From assembly GCF_004784475.1 (NCBI RefSeq), contig NZ_SRRT01000008.1, positions 364,153-428,152 of the forward strand: DNA of 64,000 nt, given 5' to 3'. Below the pieces are notes generated by a model. It saw only the letters and a program-made list of their open reading frames with translations, was not told where the DNA came from and ran no database searches. Positions within the stretch are counted from its first letter, which is position 1. Every line of letters starts with the position of its first letter. Both the position numbers and the translations under genes were made by a program. This document shows, one piece after another, positions 8,567-17,280 of this stretch. The DNA comes from Streptomyces bauhiniae (lineage in GTDB: Bacteria; Actinomycetota; Actinomycetes; Streptomycetales; Streptomycetaceae).

Positions 8567-9421
8567 TCAACTGAAGGCGGACGCGCAGCTCGTGGCCGTG
8601 GCGTGGGACGGGTCGAGGGCGTTGGCGACCTCGTGGTAGGCGATGCGGTCGAAGATGCCGATCGCGACGTGTTCGGAGAGGTCGAGCGGGCAGAGGTCCT
8701 GGAGGAGGACGTTGCGGACGTCGGAGCCGGTCAGGTACTGGGTGCGCCAGGGGGTGACGACCTCGTCGTACTTGGTGGCGATGACGGTGTAGTGCACACC
8801 GGGGACGGTGTCGCCGCCCGCGTTGAGCTTGGTCATGAAGGCCGAGTTGGTGATCTGGTCGGCGAGTGCCGGCGTGCTGGACTTGATGAGGTCCTCGGCG
8901 CCGGGGAAGTACGGCAGCAGGTTGGTGAGGCCGCTCAGGTCGGTGCCGTGGTTGCTGGGGGCGATCCCGACGAGCGCGTTCACCTTGGCGGACCCGCCGA
9001 GGAACTTCAGGTAGTACCGGGGCATCATGCCGCCCTGGGAGTGGCCGACGAGGTCGGCCTTGGTGGCGCCGGTGGCGGTGAGCACCTTGTCGACGAAGGC
9101 GGAGAGCTGCTCGGCCGACTTGTCGATCGGGCCGAGGCCGTAGAAGACGGGGACGCCGGGGAGTTGCCCGTAGTCGAGGGAGAAGACGCAGTAGCCGCGC
9201 TCCTTGAGGTACGGAGCGAGCGACACCCAGTTGGTGACGGAGTTGCCGAGGGTGCCGTGGACGAGGACGACGGGCCGCGGGTGGGCGGCCGAGGGCTTGC
9301 AGGAGTAGTCGTTCCAGCCACTGCTGGGAGCGGCGTGGGCGGTGGCGGCGGGAACGGTGGCGAGCGCGGCGGCCAGGACCAGCGCGGCGAGCGGTCTGAG
9401 CGCTCGCTTCCAGGGCAGCAT
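8567..9421 (-). CDS. Secreted triacylglycerol lipase/esterase
   Basis: A 284-residue exported alpha/beta hydrolase. The signal peptide spans about residues 1-30 (basic start, ALVLAAALAT core, AHA cleavage site). The oxyanion-hole motif is VVLVHGTLGN, and the nucleophile elbow is GHSQGG with Ser128. Later Asp and His candidates lie in the KYDEVVTPW and PLDLSEHV segments. This matches the secreted class-2 lipase family of streptomycetes, which hydrolyse glycerides outside the cell. Paired cysteines (CKPS early, DLCPLD and TSCASAF late) suggest disulfides. It is convergent with the LPMO gene across a terminator. Confidence 0.85.
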   Translation of the reverse strand: MLPWKRALRPLAALVLAAALATVPAATAHAAPSSGWNDYSCKPSAAHPRPVVLVHGTLGNSVTNWVSLAPYLKERGYCVFSLDYGQLPGVPVFYGLGPIDKSAEQLSAFVDKVLTATGATKADLVGHSQGGMMPRYYLKFLGGSAKVNALVGIAPSNHGTDLSGLTNLLPYFPGAEDLIKSSTPALADQITNSAFMTKLNAGGDTVPGVHYTVIATKYDEVVTPWRTQYLTGSDVRNVLLQDLCPLDLSEHVAIGIFDRIAYHEVANALDPSHATATSCASAFS

Positions 9422-9577
9422 CGTGTGATCTCCTTGCGGCTCAAGGGAGAAGGTGCACGGCCTAACCCTGTGATCCGGATCACGGGATGCTGTTCACTGG
9501 TCAAGTTACGGACGAGTAGTGCAACTGTGAAGTTACGCGTCGGTAAAAAGTTCCCTCCCTCGCGCCCCTTGTGCTAC

Positions 9578-10558
9578 TCAGGCCGCGAGCGTCCCGGGCA
9601 TCACCGCGCGGGGTCCGAACTTGGCCCGCGCCAGGTCGGCGACCTCCTCGATCCGGCGGACCTTCTCGTCCACGGGGTCGAAGGTGAGCTGGTGCGCGGC
9701 CTCCCCGGCCGGGGCCAGCCCCTCGGCGCGCAGGGCGAGCGCCCGCACCCGCGCCCGCTGCAGCCCGAGCGCCTCGTACATGCCGTACGCGGCCTTCGTG
9801 AGGTCGGCCGAGTGCGCGGTCGGCTCGGCGAGGGTGCGCCCGCGGACCGTGGTGGAGCGGTCGGCGTAGCGCACGGTGAGCGTCAGGGAGCGGCAGACGT
9901 GCTCCATCCCCCGCAGCCGCGCCCCCAGTTCCTCGGCGTCGGCCAGCAGCGCCCGCCGGTGCCGGGCGGGGTCCAGCTCGTCCACGCCGAAGGACCGCTC
10001 GGCGGCCACCGACCGGGAGACGGCGTTCGGTACGACCCGCCCCCGGTCCACCCCGTTGGCCCGCTCCCGCAGCTCACGGGCGGTCCGGGCGCCGACGAGC
10101 CGCTGGAGCGTGGCGGGCGGCGCGACGGCGACCCGCCCGAGGGTGTCGAGCCCGTACTCGCACAGGGTGCGGGCGGTGGCCGTCCCCACACCGGGCAGCG
10201 CGACCACGGGCAGCCCGGCGAGGAACTCCGCCCCGGCACCGGGCTCGTCGGGCACGGCGCGCACCATCCCCGGCCGGGCCTCCCGCAGCGCCATCCGGGC
10301 CAGCATCGGGCCGGGCCCGGCGCCCACCACGCAGTCGACCCCGTACCGGGCGAGCGCCCGCACCCGGATCAGCGCGGCCAACTCCACCGGCCCCCGCCCG
10401 AAGTACCGCTCGGCCCCGCGCAGATCGGCCAGCGCCCCGTCGGGCGGCAGCCCCTCCACGACGGGCGTGAACTCCTCCAGCAGCCCGAGCAGTTCGGACA
10501 GCTCCAGCTCACCGTCACCCTCGCCGGCGCGGCGAAAGCGCACACAGAGAATGGTCAT
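9578..10558 (-). CDS. ImuB-like degenerate Y-family polymerase subunit
   Basis: A 326-residue protein with a Y-family little-finger and thumb region: the helix-hairpin-helix LPGVGTATARTLCEYGLDTLG and the later VRYADRSTT strand. The N-terminal catalytic palm is badly eroded. The usual first strand with DxD reads ILCVRFRR (Arg at 7 and 9), the SIDE motif reads PPDGALAD (Glu replaced by Gly), and only about 30 residues separate them where an active enzyme has about 90. It should therefore be non-catalytic, like ImuB, and act as an adaptor for the error-prone polymerase. Its ATG overlaps the dnaE2 stop (ATGA), so the two are translationally coupled. No beta-clamp motif is obvious at the C terminus. 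Confidence 0.8.
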   Translation of the reverse strand: MTILCVRFRRAGEGDGELELSELLGLLEEFTPVVEGLPPDGALADLRGAERYFGRGPVELAALIRVRALARYGVDCVVGAGPGPMLARMALREARPGMVRAVPDEPGAGAEFLAGLPVVALPGVGTATARTLCEYGLDTLGRVAVAPPATLQRLVGARTARELRERANGVDRGRVVPNAVSRSVAAERSFGVDELDPARHRRALLADAEELGARLRGMEHVCRSLTLTVRYADRSTTVRGRTLAEPTAHSADLTKAAYGMYEALGLQRARVRALALRAEGLAPAGEAAHQLTFDPVDEKVRRIEEVADLARAKFGPRAVMPGTLAA

Positions 10559-13500
10559 CCCGCACTCCCCGGACTCTGATGCCACAACTTCCGCATGGCG
10601 GACGGCGCTTGCTCGGACACCTCCTGGCCGGCCGGGCGCAGGTCGGCCCAGGGATGCATCTGGAAGCCGGTGGACATCCGAATCCGCCGCCCCACCCCGT
10701 CCTCAGCGGCCTTCGCCTCCGGCGCGGGCTCGGCCAGCCGGGCCGCCACCTTCTCCAGACCGCCCTCGGCCCGCAGCTCGGCGAGTTCGGCGAGGTTCCA
10801 GACGGCCGACCCGACCACGCTCAGACTGCGCGGCCCGCGCCGCTGCACCACCCCGCGCACCAGCAGCAGCCAGGAGTGGAAGACGGTGTGCGCGCAGGCG
10901 TCGTGCGAGTCGTCGAAGAAGGCGAGGTCGACCAGCCCGGTGCCGTCGTCCAGCGTGCTGAAGATGACCCGCCGGCCGGACCGGATCGGCGGTGTCTGGG
11001 TGGCCGCCTTGGCCCCGGCGACCAGCACGGTCTCCCCGTGCCGGGCCTCGCGCAGCCGCCGCGCCGACACCACGCCCAGCTCCTCCAGGAAGCCCCGGTG
11101 GTCGTCCATCAGGTGATGGGAGACGTCCATGGACAGCACACCCAGCTCGGCGCTGAGCCGCTCGGCCTCCGACAGATCGGGCAGCCCGGCGGAAGCGGTC
11201 CGCCGCCCCCCGCCCAGCGGAAGCTGATCCCCGCGCCCGCCACGGGACCCCCGGTGCAGCTCGGCCAGGTGCAACTGAAGATCACGCCGGTTGGCCCCGA
11301 ACGCGTCCAGGGCTCCCACCTGGGCCAACCGCTGCGCGAGCGGCCGCCCCGGCCGCCCCCGCTCCCAGAAGTCCAGCAGGGACGCGTACGGCTGCCCCTC
11401 GGCGATCCGCGCGGCCTCCGCCTCACTGATCCCATGCACATCGGCCAGGGCGAGCCGCACCCCCCACACCCCAGAACCAGACACCAGTTCGATTCGATGA
11501 GCGACCCCGGACACATTCACGTCCAACGGCAGAACCGGCACCCCGAGCCGCCGAGCATCCGCCAACAGCAACCGCTTGGGATACATCCCCGGATCATGCG
11601 TGAGCAGCCCGGCATAAAAAGCGGCAGGATAATGCGCCTTGAGCCAAGCGGACTGATAGGTAGGCACAGCAAAAGCGACAGCATGCGCCTTGCAGAACCC
11701 ATAGGACCCGAAAGCCTCGACAATCTCCCAGGTCCGCCGAATGGTCTCCGCGTCGTACCCCTTCTCCTCGGCCCGCTGGGCGAACCACACCCGCACCCGC
11801 CCCTGAGCCTCGGAATCGGAGAGCAACCGCCGCACCGCATCGGCCTCTCCCCGCCCACACCCGGTCATGACGGCAAGAATGTCGATGACCTGCTCATGAA
11901 ACACCACCACCCCATACGTGTCCCGCAACGCCGGCTCAAGATCCGGATGCGGATACCGCACAGGCGCCCGCCCATGCCGAGCCTCGATAAAAGGCCGCAC
12001 CATATCGGCGGCAACAGGACCGGGCCGGAACAAAGAAATATCAACAACCAGATCCCCAAAACAATCAGGCTGAAGCCGCCCCACCAGATCCCGCTGCCCA
12101 GGCGACTCAATCTGAAAACACCCAAGCGTCTCGGTGGACCGAATAAGCCGATAGGTATCACCATCCCCCTCCGGCAGAGCATCCAGATCGACCCGCTCCC
12201 CGGAAGCCCGCTCCACCTCGGCAACGGCATGCGCCATGGCCGACTGCATCCGCACCCCGAGCACATCCAGCTTCAGCAGCCCGAGATCCTCCACGTCCTC
12301 CTTGTCGAACTGCGACATGGGCAGCCCCTCTCCACTGGTCGGCACCACCGGAGTACGCCGGAGCAGAGAGGAGTCGGACAGCAGAACCCCACAAGGATGC
12401 ATGGCAACCCCACGCGGCAACGCGTCCAGCGCCTCCACCAGCTCCCACAGCACCCCGTACCGCTCCTGCTCCCCCGCGAGCCCCTTCAACTCCGGCAACT
12501 CGGCGAGCGCGACGCGGGCGTCCCGAGCCCGCACATGCGGAAAAGCCTTGGCGACCCGGTCGATCTCGGCAGGGTCCATCGAAAGAGCGGCCCCCACATC
12601 CCGAATGGCATGCCGCACCCGATAGGTCTCCGGCATGGCGACGGTAGCCACCCGCTCCCCACCGAACCGCCCGATAATGGCCCGATAAACCTCGATCCGC
12701 CGAGCGGACTCCACATCCACATCGATATCAGGAAGCGCAATCCGCTCCCGCGACAAGAACCGCTCCATGAGCAACCCGTGCGCCACCGGATCGGCATGAG
12801 CAATACCCAGCAGATGATTGACCAGAGACCCGGCCCCGGACCCACGGGCAGCGACCCGAATCCCCATCCCTCGCACATCGTCGACCACCTGGGCAACGGT
12901 CAGGAAATAAGACGCGTACCCGTGGTACCCGACAATCTCCAGCTCCTCATGCATCCGCTCCCAGTACTCCCGCCGCCCGGAATACCCAAGCCGCACCATC
13001 CCGGCAACGGCCCGAGAAGCAAGCGCCCGCTGAGCCCCCCGCCGCCCGGCCCCCACCAGCCGCCCCTCGGGAAACCGCACACTCCCGATCCCGAGATCAT
13101 CCTCAGGATCAACCACACACTCCCCGGCAACGGCAAGCGTCTCGGCAACCAACCGCCCCGCCATCTCCCGCCGATACCCGGCAGCCTCCACCACCCGCTC
13201 GGCAACCCGGAACATCTCACCAGGCCCCTTCAACCAGGCTTCCCCGGAATCAAGCCCCTTCCGAGGATCAATAGGCACCAGCCGCCGAGCAGCATCCAAC
13301 ACATCAGCAACCCGCCCCTGCCCCGAATCGGCATACCGCACCGCATTACTGAGCACAGGCCGCACCCCCTGCTCCACAGCGAACCCAAGACTCCGAGCAG
13401 CCAGCCGCAAGGACCCCCTCCCCGTCCCCCCGACCCCATGCCACACAACCTCAACCCGCAGAGCGTCCCCAAAAACCTCCCGCCAGCCCCCCAGCAACCG

Positions 13501-13986
13501 CCCAGCCCGATCAGGCCGCCCAGCAGCAAGAGCCCGCCCCACATCAGAGTCAGGCCCCAACAGCACCACAACCCCTTCCCCCCGAAGCGCCTCCCAGGGC
13601 ACCAAGGGCGTACCCCCACCCCCGGCGTGAGCAGCGGTAACCATCCGACAAAGCTCAGCCCACCCCAAAGCCCCGTCCCGAGCCAGAAAGGTCACCCGAG
13701 GAGCCGACTCATCAACAAAGGCACCCCCACGCACCGGAGCCCGAAGCCGCCCCCCACCACCCCCGGAAGCAACGGCAGCAACCCCCAGCTCAACCCCAAA
13801 AACGGGCCGCACCCCACTCCCCGCACAAGCCTTGGCAAACCGCACAGCCCCGGCAAGCGAGTCCCGATCAGTAAGGGCCAGCACATCCATCCCCCGCTCG
13901 GAGGCCCGCTGGGCAAGCCGCTCCGGATGCGAGGCCCCGTACCGCAGGGAGAACCCGGAGGCCACCCGCAAATGCGCGAACGCCAC
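10555..13986 (-). CDS. dnaE2: Error-prone DNA polymerase III alpha subunit DnaE2
   Basis: A 1143-residue C-family polymerase. It has an N-terminal PHP domain (FAHLRVASGFSLRYGASHP, then LALTDRDSLAG), the catalytic palm with PDIDVDVE, fingers (YGFCKAHAVAFA), a helix-hairpin-helix and an OB fold near the C terminus. It makes translesion, mutagenic DNA synthesis during the SOS response. The GTG at 13986 is chosen because GGGAGG lies 7 bases upstream; a tandem ATG at 14004/14001 also opens the frame but lacks such a site. Two LexA-type boxes lie just upstream. From about 11,460 to the start, codons often end in T instead of C, unlike the last 300 codons and most neighbours. Confidence 0.9.
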   Translation of the reverse strand: MAFAHLRVASGFSLRYGASHPERLAQRASERGMDVLALTDRDSLAGAVRFAKACAGSGVRPVFGVELGVAAVASGGGGGRLRAPVRGGAFVDESAPRVTFLARDGALGWAELCRMVTAAHAGGGGTPLVPWEALRGEGVVVLLGPDSDVGRALAAGRPDRAGRLLGGWREVFGDALRVEVVWHGVGGTGRGSLRLAARSLGFAVEQGVRPVLSNAVRYADSGQGRVADVLDAARRLVPIDPRKGLDSGEAWLKGPGEMFRVAERVVEAAGYRREMAGRLVAETLAVAGECVVDPEDDLGIGSVRFPEGRLVGAGRRGAQRALASRAVAGMVRLGYSGRREYWERMHEELEIVGYHGYASYFLTVAQVVDDVRGMGIRVAARGSGAGSLVNHLLGIAHADPVAHGLLMERFLSRERIALPDIDVDVESARRIEVYRAIIGRFGGERVATVAMPETYRVRHAIRDVGAALSMDPAEIDRVAKAFPHVRARDARVALAELPELKGLAGEQERYGVLWELVEALDALPRGVAMHPCGVLLSDSSLLRRTPVVPTSGEGLPMSQFDKEDVEDLGLLKLDVLGVRMQSAMAHAVAEVERASGERVDLDALPEGDGDTYRLIRSTETLGCFQIESPGQRDLVGRLQPDCFGDLVVDISLFRPGPVAADMVRPFIEARHGRAPVRYPHPDLEPALRDTYGVVVFHEQVIDILAVMTGCGRGEADAVRRLLSDSEAQGRVRVWFAQRAEEKGYDAETIRRTWEIVEAFGSYGFCKAHAVAFAVPTYQSAWLKAHYPAAFYAGLLTHDPGMYPKRLLLADARRLGVPVLPLDVNVSGVAHRIELVSGSGVWGVRLALADVHGISEAEAARIAEGQPYASLLDFWERGRPGRPLAQRLAQVGALDAFGANRRDLQLHLAELHRGSRGGRGDQLPLGGGRRTASAGLPDLSEAERLSAELGVLSMDVSHHLMDDHRGFLEELGVVSARRLREARHGETVLVAGAKAATQTPPIRSGRRVIFSTLDDGTGLVDLAFFDDSHDACAHTVFHSWLLLVRGVVQRRGPRSLSVVGSAVWNLAELAELRAEGGLEKVAARLAEPAPEAKAAEDGVGRRIRMSTGFQMHPWADLRPAGQEVSEQAPSAMRKLWHQSPGSAG

Positions 13987-13993
13987 CCCAGCA

Positions 13994-13999
13994 CCTCCC
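13994..13999 (-). promoter_or_regulatory. Ribosome binding site deciding the dnaE2 start
   Basis: GGGAGG on the minus strand, 7 bases before GTG 13986. It lies inside the longer alternative reading from ATG 14004, which is why the shorter start is preferred. Confidence 0.6.
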
Positions 14000-14011
14000 A
14001 TCACTCACCAA

Positions 14012-14027
14012 TCGAACACCCGTTCCA
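14012..14027. promoter_or_regulatory. LexA (SOS) box 1 upstream of dnaE2
   Basis: TCGAACACCCGTTCCA matches the Gram-positive/actinobacterial LexA consensus TCGAAC-N4-GTTCGA at 11 of 12 fixed positions. It lies 26 bp upstream of GTG 13986, a position where LexA would block transcription. Confidence 0.75.
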
Positions 14028-14047
14028 TCCCCACCATACCCCCACTA

Positions 14048-14063
14048 TCGAACGCACGTACGA
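14048..14063. promoter_or_regulatory. LexA (SOS) box 2 upstream of dnaE2
   Basis: TCGAACGCACGTACGA matches TCGAAC-N4-GTTCGA at 11 of 12 fixed positions. It lies 36 bp from the first box, about three and a half helical turns, so two LexA dimers could bind together. Confidence 0.65.
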
Positions 14064-14306
14064 CGAGAGCAACGACCCCCCTCACCTGCGAAAACGGCGA
14101 GGAAGCCCCACGAGGACTCCACGGGCGGGATGGCCGAACACGGCGGCGAGGGGACGTGTCGGGGGGTGTCCGCCCGCAGCGGCCGGCGAAACACCAACCC
14201 GAACAACGAAAGAAACAAAAGTCGCCGGACCGAGGACGGACACCCCCCGGCGCGGCCCCGCCCCACAACGCGCGCCCCGAAGCGCCCACCGGCAGAGAGC
14301 CGCAAA

Positions 14307-14340
14307 GGGCCCCCGCCCTCCCGAAGGAGAACGGGGGCCC
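14307..14340 (-). terminator. Terminator of the streptogrisin-like protease gene
   Basis: A 9-bp perfect stem (14307-14315 with 14332-14340) with a 16-base loop lies 20 bp after the stop of the minus-strand protease gene. A short TTT follows on the minus strand. Confidence 0.65.
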
Positions 14341-14359
14341 AACAGCCCGAAGCCAGGAC

Positions 14360-15451
14360 TCAGCCGATCTGCGTCCCGGTGGCGGACAGCGCCTCGGTAA
14401 CAGGCTGGAAGAACGTCTCCCCACCGGAGGAGCAGTCCCCACTACCCCCGGACGTCAGCCCGACCGCACTGCTCCCGGAGAACAGCGACCCACCACTGTC
14501 CCCAGGCTCAGCACACACATCGGTCTGAATCAGCCCACTGACAGTCCCCTCGGAGTAGTTCACAGTCGCGTTGAGCCCAGTCACGGTCCCGTCGTGAACC
14601 TGAGTCGTGGACCCGCTCCGAGTCACCTTCATCCCCACAGTGGCCTCAGCAGCCCCCGAGATCGCCTGAGCAGACCCGTTGTAGAGATTGACCTCACTAG
14701 GATGATCGACCCCGTCGACATACTTCACGAGCCCGTAGTCGTTCCCGGGGAAACTGGAGTCCGCGTTGGACCCGATGGCATTCCCAGCCGAGTCGGTCCA
14801 ACTGGAGATCGCAGCCGTGCAGTGCCCCGCGGTGAGGAAGTACGGCGCCCCACCCTTGGTCACGTTGAACCCGAGCGAACACCGCCCACCCGACCCGTTG
14901 ATGGCGTCACCCCCGGAGACGAAGGGCTTGAACTCCCCCTTCGACCGCTTGAGTTCAGCAGCACCGTCCAGTCCGGAGACAACCTTCCCCAGCTTGGCGT
15001 ACTGAGCCGAGGACACGGTCTTGTCGGCGGTGACGACGACCTTGTTGGACACCGGGTCGGTAGCCCAGGAGGTACCCGGGATCGTCGCGTCCTTGGTGAG
15101 CGTGGACCGCGCCCCGTCGAGCACGGCGAGCGAGTGGGAGACGATTCTGGCCTTGGCGCCGGCCGCCTGGACGGTATCGGCGGCAGAGGCGTTGAGCACG
15201 TTGACGACGAGGCTCTTGGCCTGGGCGTCGTAGTAGCTGCCCGCGCTGTCGGAGCCGAGGTCGGCAAGCAGCGTGGAGGCGAGCTTTCCGGCCGCGGGAG
15301 CGGACAGAACACGCGCGCCGGCCGCGGAGTCCGCAGCCCCGGAAGGTTCGCTGGCGTTCGCAGTCTGGAAGGTGACACCCGCTCCGACCAGTGCGAGAAC
15401 ACCCGCTCCGGCGATCGCGGCCCGGCGTGCGGGTATGCGTCGATGCTTCAA
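14360..15451 (-). CDS. Secreted S1 serine protease, streptogrisin A/D type, with prodomain
   Basis: A 363-residue preproprotein: signal peptide (about 1-33), alpha-lytic-protease-type prodomain (about 34-165), and a chymotrypsin-fold mature domain. The catalytic triad is His in FLTAGHC, Asp in GNDYGLVKY and Ser in AEPGDSGGS; the C-terminal TFFQPVTEALS motif is typical of streptogrisins. The long prodomain resembles SGPD/SGPA precursors. The start is a TTG at 15451, supported by AGGAGG 7 bases upstream; no in-frame ATG or GTG is closer. It degrades extracellular protein. It lies beside a second, SGPB-like protease gene in the same direction, but a terminator separates the two transcripts. Confidence 0.9.
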   Translation of the reverse strand: MKHRRIPARRAAIAGAGVLALVGAGVTFQTANASEPSGAADSAAGARVLSAPAAGKLASTLLADLGSDSAGSYYDAQAKSLVVNVLNASAADTVQAAGAKARIVSHSLAVLDGARSTLTKDATIPGTSWATDPVSNKVVVTADKTVSSAQYAKLGKVVSGLDGAAELKRSKGEFKPFVSGGDAINGSGGRCSLGFNVTKGGAPYFLTAGHCTAAISSWTDSAGNAIGSNADSSFPGNDYGLVKYVDGVDHPSEVNLYNGSAQAISGAAEATVGMKVTRSGSTTQVHDGTVTGLNATVNYSEGTVSGLIQTDVCAEPGDSGGSLFSGSSAVGLTSGGSGDCSSGGETFFQPVTEALSATGTQIG

Positions 15452-15888
15452 CTCACGTCCTCCTGTGGGGGGTCGGTACGGCAGGTTGTGGGGACCTGAC
15501 GGACCGGAAGGCTGGTTGACGAGCGCCCACTCTTCCGAAGGTCACAGCGGGCACACAAGACCGACTTCAGGCCGCACTCTCGAACAACCTCCCCAGCTTG
15601 ACCGAGAACAGTCACCCCAGGAAGTTCGCAGTGCAAACGCGAAATCCACAACCGGGCCCCTCACGCACCAACAGGATCGGGTGTCCTAAAACCGCCCCTC
15701 CCAAAGCGCCCGAAAACCGAAGCCCCACACCCCCTGCACAGACCCCCCACACAGACCACCACCCGCCCCCACACCCCCACCCACAACAAAAAGCGGGCCC
15801 CCGCACGCGAGTTACCGCGTGCGGGGGCCCGCCGAACCGACCCGTCAGTAAGGACGGCCCGTCAGGGAACCTCAGAGAACCCAGGGAA
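15452..15888. other. Intergenic region between the two protease genes
   Basis: It contains the promoter and ribosome site of the left protease gene and the terminator of the right one. Between about 15,640 and 15,792 the plus strand is almost free of T and very rich in C and A. No gene is supported. Confidence 0.65.
15793..15832 (-). terminator. Strong intrinsic terminator of the SGPB-like protease gene
   Basis: A perfect 17-bp stem (15793-15809 with 15816-15832) with a 6-base loop AGTTAC. On the minus strand it is followed directly by TTTTTGTTG. It lies 56 bp beyond the stop codon at 15889. Confidence 0.9.
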
Positions 15889-16782
15889 CTACGGAAGCGT
15901 CACCCCGTAGTAGCTCAACGCCTCGGTGACAGGCTGGAAGAACGTCGTCCCCCCGGAGGAGCAGTTGCCGCTACCCCCGGACGTGAGCCCGTAAGCGACA
16001 CTCCCCCCGTACAGCGGCCCACCACTGTCACCGCCCTCGGCGCACACAGTGGTCTGGATGAGCCCGGAAACCACGTCCCCACCGCCGTAGTTGACGGTGG
16101 CGTTCAGCGCGGTGACCCGCCCACTGTGGGTACCGGTGGTGGACCCGCGCCGCGTCACGGTGGTCCCGACCGCCGGAGTCGCGGCGCTGCTGATCGTCTG
16201 GCTCCCGACCGCACTCGGGTGCGCGACGGACGAGTTGGTGTACCGCACCAGCGCGAAGTCGTTGCCGGGGAAGCTGTACCCGACGTTGGTGCCGAGCACC
16301 GTGGTCTTCGCGGAGTTGCTGTACCAGGTGGAGGCGACCTCACCGCAGTGGCCGGCGGTCAGGAAGTAGTACGTGCTGCCGCTGCGGACGTTGAAGCCGA
16401 GCGAGCACCGGTAGGAGCCGCCGTAGATGGCGTCACCGCCGGTGATCAGCTTGTTGAACTTGCCGGCCGTCCGCTTGACGGTGATCTTGTCCGCGCCGGC
16501 CTGCTGCTTGATCTTGGCGATCTCGGCCTGGGACACCGTGCTGTCGACGGTGACGAGGACGCGGTTGGTCTTGCTGTCGACGGCCCAGGCGGTACCGGGG
16601 ACGTCGGCCTGGCGGACGGAGTCGCTCGCCTTGGTGAGCTGGCTGGCGCTGAACGTGTGGACGTCGCTGGCGTTCGCGGTGGGGGCGGCGAACGCGGCAA
16701 CGGCGAGAAGGCCGCTGACGGCCGCCGTGAGCTGAGTGCGTCTGGCGATACGGCCTCGGGGAGTGGTGCGCTTGATCCTCAC
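15889..16782 (-). CDS. Secreted S1 serine protease, streptogrisin B type
   Basis: A 297-residue preproprotein, close to the usual length of the SGPB precursor. It has a signal peptide (about 1-38), a short prodomain (about 39-110), and a mature chymotrypsin fold beginning near GGDAIYGGSY. The triad is His in FLTAGHC, Asp in GNDFALVRY and Ser in GGDSGGP; cysteines for two disulfides are present. RRGSTTGTHSG and TFFQPVTEALS are streptogrisin signatures. GTG at 16782 has AGGAGG about 9 bases upstream. The usual AEPGDSGG reads AEGGDSGG here, a small departure next to the active serine. Expected to act in extracellular proteolysis. Confidence 0.9.
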   Translation of the reverse strand: MRIKRTTPRGRIARRTQLTAAVSGLLAVAAFAAPTANASDVHTFSASQLTKASDSVRQADVPGTAWAVDSKTNRVLVTVDSTVSQAEIAKIKQQAGADKITVKRTAGKFNKLITGGDAIYGGSYRCSLGFNVRSGSTYYFLTAGHCGEVASTWYSNSAKTTVLGTNVGYSFPGNDFALVRYTNSSVAHPSAVGSQTISSAATPAVGTTVTRRGSTTGTHSGRVTALNATVNYGGGDVVSGLIQTTVCAEGGDSGGPLYGGSVAYGLTSGGSGNCSSGGTTFFQPVTEALSYYGVTLP

Positions 16783-17280
16783 GTGTCGTTCCCTCCTGGG
16801 GAATTCGGGGGCCCGCGTGGGGTCGGGGCCCGTGAGGCGCAGTCAGCGGCAGGTCGATCGGACGTGCATGCCCCTGACAAGCGCTGAGGGGGAGTATTCG
16901 GCCGAACGACCGGTCGGCACAAGGGTGCCTTTCGGCCGTACACGGCTCAACGATCAGACGCCCCGCACACCCTGACGTTCCCTCAAGTCACACAAGCCGA
17001 CAATCGCCCCACAAGACCCACCTCGGGCGTCCCGGAGACCCCTTCCGTCACCCGGACACACCACACATCACCCATCCGCCGCGACAAATCATATTTCACT
17101 CACAGTCAGCAGCCGTATGAGTCGCAGCCCTTGGGGCACAAGGGCTCTCGACGGATCGATCGTGCACCAGTACCGTCACAAACCCCCCGCGCGGCGTCTA
17201 TCCACTTGGCGCACCGTCCGCATCATGGATGACCATAGGGAAGCGAAGAACAGACAAGACCGCTGTGAGAGGAGGCGTCC
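16783..17280. other. Intergenic region between the SGPB-like gene and sflA
   Basis: It holds two divergent promoters. The right end has GAGAGGAGG, the ribosome site of sflA. A small hairpin (stem AGCCCTTG/CAAGGGCT) lies near 17,130. I found no clear consensus promoter boxes and no gene. Confidence 0.5.

Larger units (their letters stand above)
14005..14359. other. Gene-free stretch between dnaE2 and the first protease
   Basis: It holds the dnaE2 control region with two LexA boxes at its left side and a terminator hairpin at its right. The plus strand is strongly C/A-rich. I see no credible gene; the open frames crossing it arise from the composition. Confidence 0.7.

Noticed and set aside
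10579..14400. A 1273-codon open frame on the plus strand opposite dnaE2
   Set aside because: It is an antisense shadow caused by the C/A-rich composition. The minus-strand frame has full DnaE2 motifs, and this one has a Pro/His/Gly-rich, repetitive translation with no domain.
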